Under the pieces are notes generated by a model, which saw nothing but the letters and a program-made list of their open reading frames with translations, was not told the origin of the DNA and made no database searches. Source: a bacterium (GTDB lineage: Bacteria; Margulisbacteria; Marinamargulisbacteria; SXXA01; JAHFDB01). Taken from it: a stretch of DNA of 49,481 nt. The stretch spans positions 1 through 49,481 of the forward strand of contig JAHFDB010000006.1 in NCBI GenBank assembly GCA_023249195.1. The letters are read 5' to 3'. Of this stretch, positions 45,463 to 49,481 are shown one piece after another. Numbering within the stretch: position 1 is the first letter of the stretch; each line of letters opens with the position of its first letter. The position numbers were made by a program, and so were the translations under genes.

Positions 45463-46674
45463 CTAGCTCGGTGGAACCCACCATACTCTTCCCTGCTCTG
45501 CGCCACGCCTCATAAGTCCGTCTATTGTAGAGTGATCGCATAAGCCAACCAAAATACTATTCAATCTTTGACACACATCTATAAGCTCTCGATCCGAGGC
45601 TAGTCCTGTGTGATAAAATGCGCTTACATTGAGATGACAGTGCCTATCCGCTATGGACGATGCATTATCATCTACAATGATATACAAGTCTTGATTGGGG
45701 TTCAACACTATTTTACAATTAGTTTTCAGGTGGTCACAAAATTTTGGGTGTGAAAAACTCTTTTTAATCTCCCGACTTCTGAGCTCTTCATCATTCCTCG
45801 CCATTTCTGAACTGGACACATTAAAATCAAATGTAAAATTACTCACACGTGAAAATATACTATTGACAGCATGGTCTAGAATAGTTCTATCTGCATTGGT
45901 CCATATCCCCCACTTTATCGCTGGAATAGAGGCTCTAAGCCCCGTGATATAGGCCATCAGTGTTTCGAGGTGTGGCCTCAATACAGCCCGATATCCTCCT
46001 CCTTCACAAGGTACCGCATGCCACAGAGTGTGGTCTAAATCAAGAACCACAACAACGTTTTTACCAGAAAATAACTTATTAAGCTTCTCTATTTGATATT
46101 CAGAAAGTTCAACAGGGTCTAGCTTTGCTTTTTTGGGTTTTCCCCCTATATCGTCAACCTCTAAGGATCTTTTCACCCCGCCCCTAGCAGCAACGCTGAA
46201 TCTAAAGTCCTCCAAAAATTTAACTACACATTCGACCCCCTTTCCCTTGTCGTAGCCAACCATCTTCTCTATTTCCTCAGCCAACTCAACAGCTTTCCAA
46301 TTATTTGCAAAGTCCCCATTAGCAAACACAAAATTCAGTAAAGAGCAGTCATCAACAGTGATATGTAGTTTATTCCTATACCCACAGTCTAAAGCTGCAG
46401 TCGAATATGTCTGAGGTAATAATGTTATCCAATCAGAAGCTTCTTTTTGCAAAGAGGGCTCGATTTCACAAGTAAATATCGCTTCGCAAAAAGTATCAAA
46501 CACACTCGATTCAGGAAAAATATCTAACTTATGTAATTCTTGAAACATCTCAAGACAACTCAAAATAATACCCGCTTTATCTATATCTTCATTTTCTTCT
46601 TTCTCCTGTAAACAGGTTAGCAGTAAGTCGTTTATTCCATTAAATCTTACCGCCACCACTTTATTAAATCGCAT
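45463..46674 (-). CDS. Orphan protein with FCP1/NIF-like (CTD phosphatase-type) HAD domain and NLS-like motif
   Basis: 'VVVVLDLDHTLWHAV' (DxDxT), 'AVLRPHLETLMAYI', 'WGIWTNADR', 'YIIVDDNASS'; 'KRSLEVDDIGGKPKKAKLD' upstream of the domain. Confidence 0.72.
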   Translation of the reverse strand: MRFNKVVAVRFNGINDLLLTCLQEKEENEDIDKAGIILSCLEMFQELHKLDIFPESSVFDTFCEAIFTCEIEPSLQKEASDWITLLPQTYSTAALDCGYRNKLHITVDDCSLLNFVFANGDFANNWKAVELAEEIEKMVGYDKGKGVECVVKFLEDFRFSVAARGGVKRSLEVDDIGGKPKKAKLDPVELSEYQIEKLNKLFSGKNVVVVLDLDHTLWHAVPCEGGGYRAVLRPHLETLMAYITGLRASIPAIKWGIWTNADRTILDHAVNSIFSRVSNFTFDFNVSSSEMARNDEELRSREIKKSFSHPKFCDHLKTNCKIVLNPNQDLYIIVDDNASSIADRHCHLNVSAFYHTGLASDRELIDVCQRLNSILVGLCDHSTIDGLMRRGAEQGRVWWVPPS

Positions 46675-46859
46675 AGGGTATTATCAGACTTCCATGATCA
46701 GATATCTCAATATTTATAGATATGTCTGTTAAACACATATACCTTTATCGAAATAGGCCCTTAAAAAATTTCAGAATAGCTCTTAACCATCGCTGGCCCA
46801 TTATTTTTTCTATTTCTGTAGCCTACTAAGGATTCTATTCAAAGGGTATACTGGTCGGT

Positions 46860-48713
46860 ATGCCCTTACTCTCTGTTCAAAACCTCACCTGTACCCAAGG
46901 AGCAAAGACTCTCTTTGAAACCATTTCTTGTGCGATTGACGAAGGTGAGAAAGTCGCCTTAATCGGAATCAACGGAAGCGGTAAAAGCACCCTATTAAAC
47001 CACATTGTTACGATGGCTTCTGAACGTCAAGCCCATATCATCACCCAACAAGGGCTTAAAATAACCTACTTACCTCAAATGCCTCTATTCAACCCAGAAG
47101 ATACCATTCTCGATCATCTATTTAGTTCCGAGACCCCCACTTCCAATGTCATTAGAAACTATCATTGTTGTCTTGAGAAACCTCATAATGACACTGAGCT
47201 CACAGCCCTACTCTCTCAAATGGACCTTCATCAGGCCTGGGACTACGAGGCCCGTGTCAGCTCGGTTTTAAGCGAATTGCAGATTACAAATCTCACTCAA
47301 AAAATGAAAACCTTGTCGGGTGGCATGATCAAAAAAATTGGACTCGCCCAACTCTTTTTTGAAGAAACTGACCTCTTGATTATGGACGAACCCACGAACC
47401 ATCTTGATATTGAAACGATTGCCTGGCTAGAAACCATGCTCAAGCGGATCAATACTACGCTTCTTATGGTGACTCACGACCGTTATTTTCTTGATAAAAT
47501 TTGCACTAAAATTTTTGAAATTGACCAACAAACTCTTTTTACTTATCGGGGAAATTATCAATCGTTTCTCGAACAAAAAGCCGAACGGGTCTTGAGCCAA
47601 CAAAAGGCAGAAGACAGTATTCAAGCTATCATGCGTGTCGAACTTGAATGGCTCAAACGAGGCCCTAAAGCCCGATCTACCAAGCAAAAGGCCCGAAAAC
47701 AGCGCATCGAAGACATGCAGAATCGTGACACCCGCACAGAAGAAACACCTATCGAGCTAGGGGTTGCAGGTAGGCGGCTTGGAAAGAAAATTCTGGAACT
47801 CAAAAATGTCACAAAATCTTTTGATAATCGCATTCTAATCAACCAGTTCTCGTACACCTTCAAACACAATGAAAAAATAGGTATTTTAGGCCCCAATGGG
47901 GCGGGAAAAACCACATTATTCAACCTTGTCTCCGAGCGATTGCTCCCTGACAAAGGCGAAGTTGATATTGGGGTCAATACTGTTTGGGGCTATTTTGACC
48001 AACATAGTCAAGACCTTAATCCGGCACTCACTATCTACGAGCATATCCATCAAATTGGAACAGTCATTACCTTGCACGATGGAACTCAGATTTCTGCTAC
48101 TAAATTATTAGAGCGTTTCTTATTTCCCTCTAGCGCCCTCAAAACTCAAATAGGCAAACTTTCAGGAGGAGAGAAACGACGACTTCACTTGGTAAGCATG
48201 CTTTTAACCAATCCTAATTTTTTGCTATTTGATGAACCTACAAACGATCTGGATATCACCACACTTTCCATTCTCGAAGATTTTCTTTTAACCTTTTCTG
48301 GTTGCGTTATGATCATTTCTCACGACCGTTATTTTATGGACAGAGTGGTCGATCAACTCCTTGTTTTTAATTCTAACGGAATCATTACCCATTTTGCAGG
48401 TACTTACTCAGATTACGCAGCTCTACAAAAAGAAAATGAAAAAACAGCCAAATCCAAAATTCCCGTCACAAAAACAGTGTCTCCACCCAGCACCGAAAAA
48501 AAAGGGCTCACCAATGCCGAGCAAAACGAATTCAAAAAACTTGAAGCTGATATTATAACGCTTGAAGAAGAAACAAAACGCCTTAACATGCTTTTTTCTA
48601 ATATAAAAACCTCGACTCAAGAGTTTGAAAAAGCAGGAAAAGACTTAAAAGAAATCACCCAAAAACTCGACTCAAAAGTAGAAAGATGGGAGCATTTAGC
48701 CAGAGAATCCTGA
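46860..48713 (+). CDS. ABC-F family ATP-binding protein (Uup-like)
   Basis: Two Walker A motifs (GINGSGKST, GPNGAGKTT), two signature motifs (LSGGMIKK, LSGGEKRR), C-terminal coiled-coil. Confidence 0.95.
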   Translation: MPLLSVQNLTCTQGAKTLFETISCAIDEGEKVALIGINGSGKSTLLNHIVTMASERQAHIITQQGLKITYLPQMPLFNPEDTILDHLFSSETPTSNVIRNYHCCLEKPHNDTELTALLSQMDLHQAWDYEARVSSVLSELQITNLTQKMKTLSGGMIKKIGLAQLFFEETDLLIMDEPTNHLDIETIAWLETMLKRINTTLLMVTHDRYFLDKICTKIFEIDQQTLFTYRGNYQSFLEQKAERVLSQQKAEDSIQAIMRVELEWLKRGPKARSTKQKARKQRIEDMQNRDTRTEETPIELGVAGRRLGKKILELKNVTKSFDNRILINQFSYTFKHNEKIGILGPNGAGKTTLFNLVSERLLPDKGEVDIGVNTVWGYFDQHSQDLNPALTIYEHIHQIGTVITLHDGTQISATKLLERFLFPSSALKTQIGKLSGGEKRRLHLVSMLLTNPNFLLFDEPTNDLDITTLSILEDFLLTFSGCVMIISHDRYFMDRVVDQLLVFNSNGIITHFAGTYSDYAALQKENEKTAKSKIPVTKTVSPPSTEKKGLTNAEQNEFKKLEADIITLEEETKRLNMLFSNIKTSTQEFEKAGKDLKEITQKLDSKVERWEHLARES

Positions 48714-48778
48714 GCAATACTGACTAAAATAGAATTTTATTTTTCTTTTTACAAAAATAGTGCCATATTTATATATCT

Positions 48779-49426
48779 GTGAACCGATTATCTATAACCT
48801 TAGTCTTACTCTTATTTCCAGGAATCATTGCAACAGCTATCAGCGATAAAACCGCTGTACATTCGAAATGGGATTCTTTTAGATTTGCGCTATATTCATT
48901 AGTACTAGGATTATTCACCTACAGCTTATTGAATACTTTCTATGTTGCAACAGCCTACCTCCTTTATGGTCATTTTCCGCAGGAAGCTCTTCAAATTTGG
49001 CAAGTACTCATAAAAGATAATATCAAGATAGATTTTAGCGAAATTGCACTTGCAACACTTTTAGCACCAGTGACTGCTACCCTAGCTACAGTTTTAACAA
49101 ATAAAAAAACATTTCTAAAAATATCTCAATATTTTAAAATTAGTCAGAAATATGGTGATGAAAATTTATTTTCATATTTTTTAAACGCAAAGGAAATTGA
49201 TTGGGTCAATGTGCGGGATATCGAAAACAATCTCACCTATCAAGGGCAAATAGAATCTTTTTCAGAAAATGATAAGATTCAAGAAATCACATTAAGAAAT
49301 GTTTCTATCTACAGATATGAAGATTCACTATTTCTGAACAAAGCCCCACATGTTTACTTGCCCGTCTTCAAGGACGAAGTGCAACATGAGGGTTTGAAAA
49401 ACCCGATACAGGCTATCGGGAACTGA
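48779..49426 (+). CDS. Membrane protein, DUF6338-like
   Basis: N-terminal hydrophobic 'LVLLLFPGIIATAIS' and further TM segments; soluble C-terminal beta-rich part. Confidence 0.55.
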   Translation: MNRLSITLVLLLFPGIIATAISDKTAVHSKWDSFRFALYSLVLGLFTYSLLNTFYVATAYLLYGHFPQEALQIWQVLIKDNIKIDFSEIALATLLAPVTATLATVLTNKKTFLKISQYFKISQKYGDENLFSYFLNAKEIDWVNVRDIENNLTYQGQIESFSENDKIQEITLRNVSIYRYEDSLFLNKAPHVYLPVFKDEVQHEGLKNPIQAIGN

Positions 49427-49427
49427 A

Positions 49428-49481
49428 ATGAAGTCATCGGTCCAGAACGGCGAAGCCGCCCCTGAAAGGGGTCGAAGATTC
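49428..49481 (+). CDS. Possible small ORF truncated at window end (MKSSVQNGEAAPERGRRF...)
   Basis: ATG 1 nt after the upstream stop, frame open to window edge. Confidence 0.35.
   Translation, partial: MKSSVQNGEAAPERGRRF

Noticed and set aside
49459-49475. CCCCTGAAAGGGG hairpin as terminator at window end
   Set aside because: Lies inside the open small ORF, short stem, no T-tract; sequence context truncated.
1-49481. Prophage, IS element, CRISPR array, rRNA or tRNA
   Set aside because: No transposase/integrase/structural phage genes, no direct-repeat arrays, and no cloverleaf-like or rRNA-like segments seen in the intergenic regions.

Overview
This is a 49.5 kb, gene-dense, AT-leaning bacterial chromosomal window with about 54 credible CDS. 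I found no rRNA, tRNA, CRISPR array, IS element or prophage. Most of it is housekeeping: folE/PTPS, acs, pckA, DAHP synthase, thiGH, gshAB, trmB, tsaC, a FabL-like enoyl-ACP reductase, ResB, 5-FCL, pdxJ, a small glycan cassette, MEMO1/AMMECR1, glsA, two PPIases and an ABC-F ATPase. Two minus-strand orphan genes stand out. (1) An 832-aa protein (36270-38768) can be hand-aligned, catalytic motif by catalytic motif, to the canonical glutaminase encoded 3.5 kb away. It carries a long Ser-rich N-terminus and internal insertions, so it looks like an undescribed divergent glutaminase-fold protein. (2) A 403-aa protein (45463-46674) has a eukaryote-like FCP1/NIF (RNA polymerase II CTD phosphatase-type) HAD domain preceded by a textbook bipartite NLS-like motif. 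Together they raise the hypothesis of eukaryotic-host-directed proteins. Other notable signals are a recurring promoter layout (-35, N17, -10, then only 7-10 nt to the start codon) implying leaderless transcription, including a bidirectional promoter built on a shared palindromic -10; a fused tandem PTPS whose two halves carry different catalytic-residue signatures; an Fe-S nuclease/DEDDy exonuclease fusion; and a cysteine-less U32-like protein coupled to thiGH. All homology calls are from reading motifs by eye; no searches were run.
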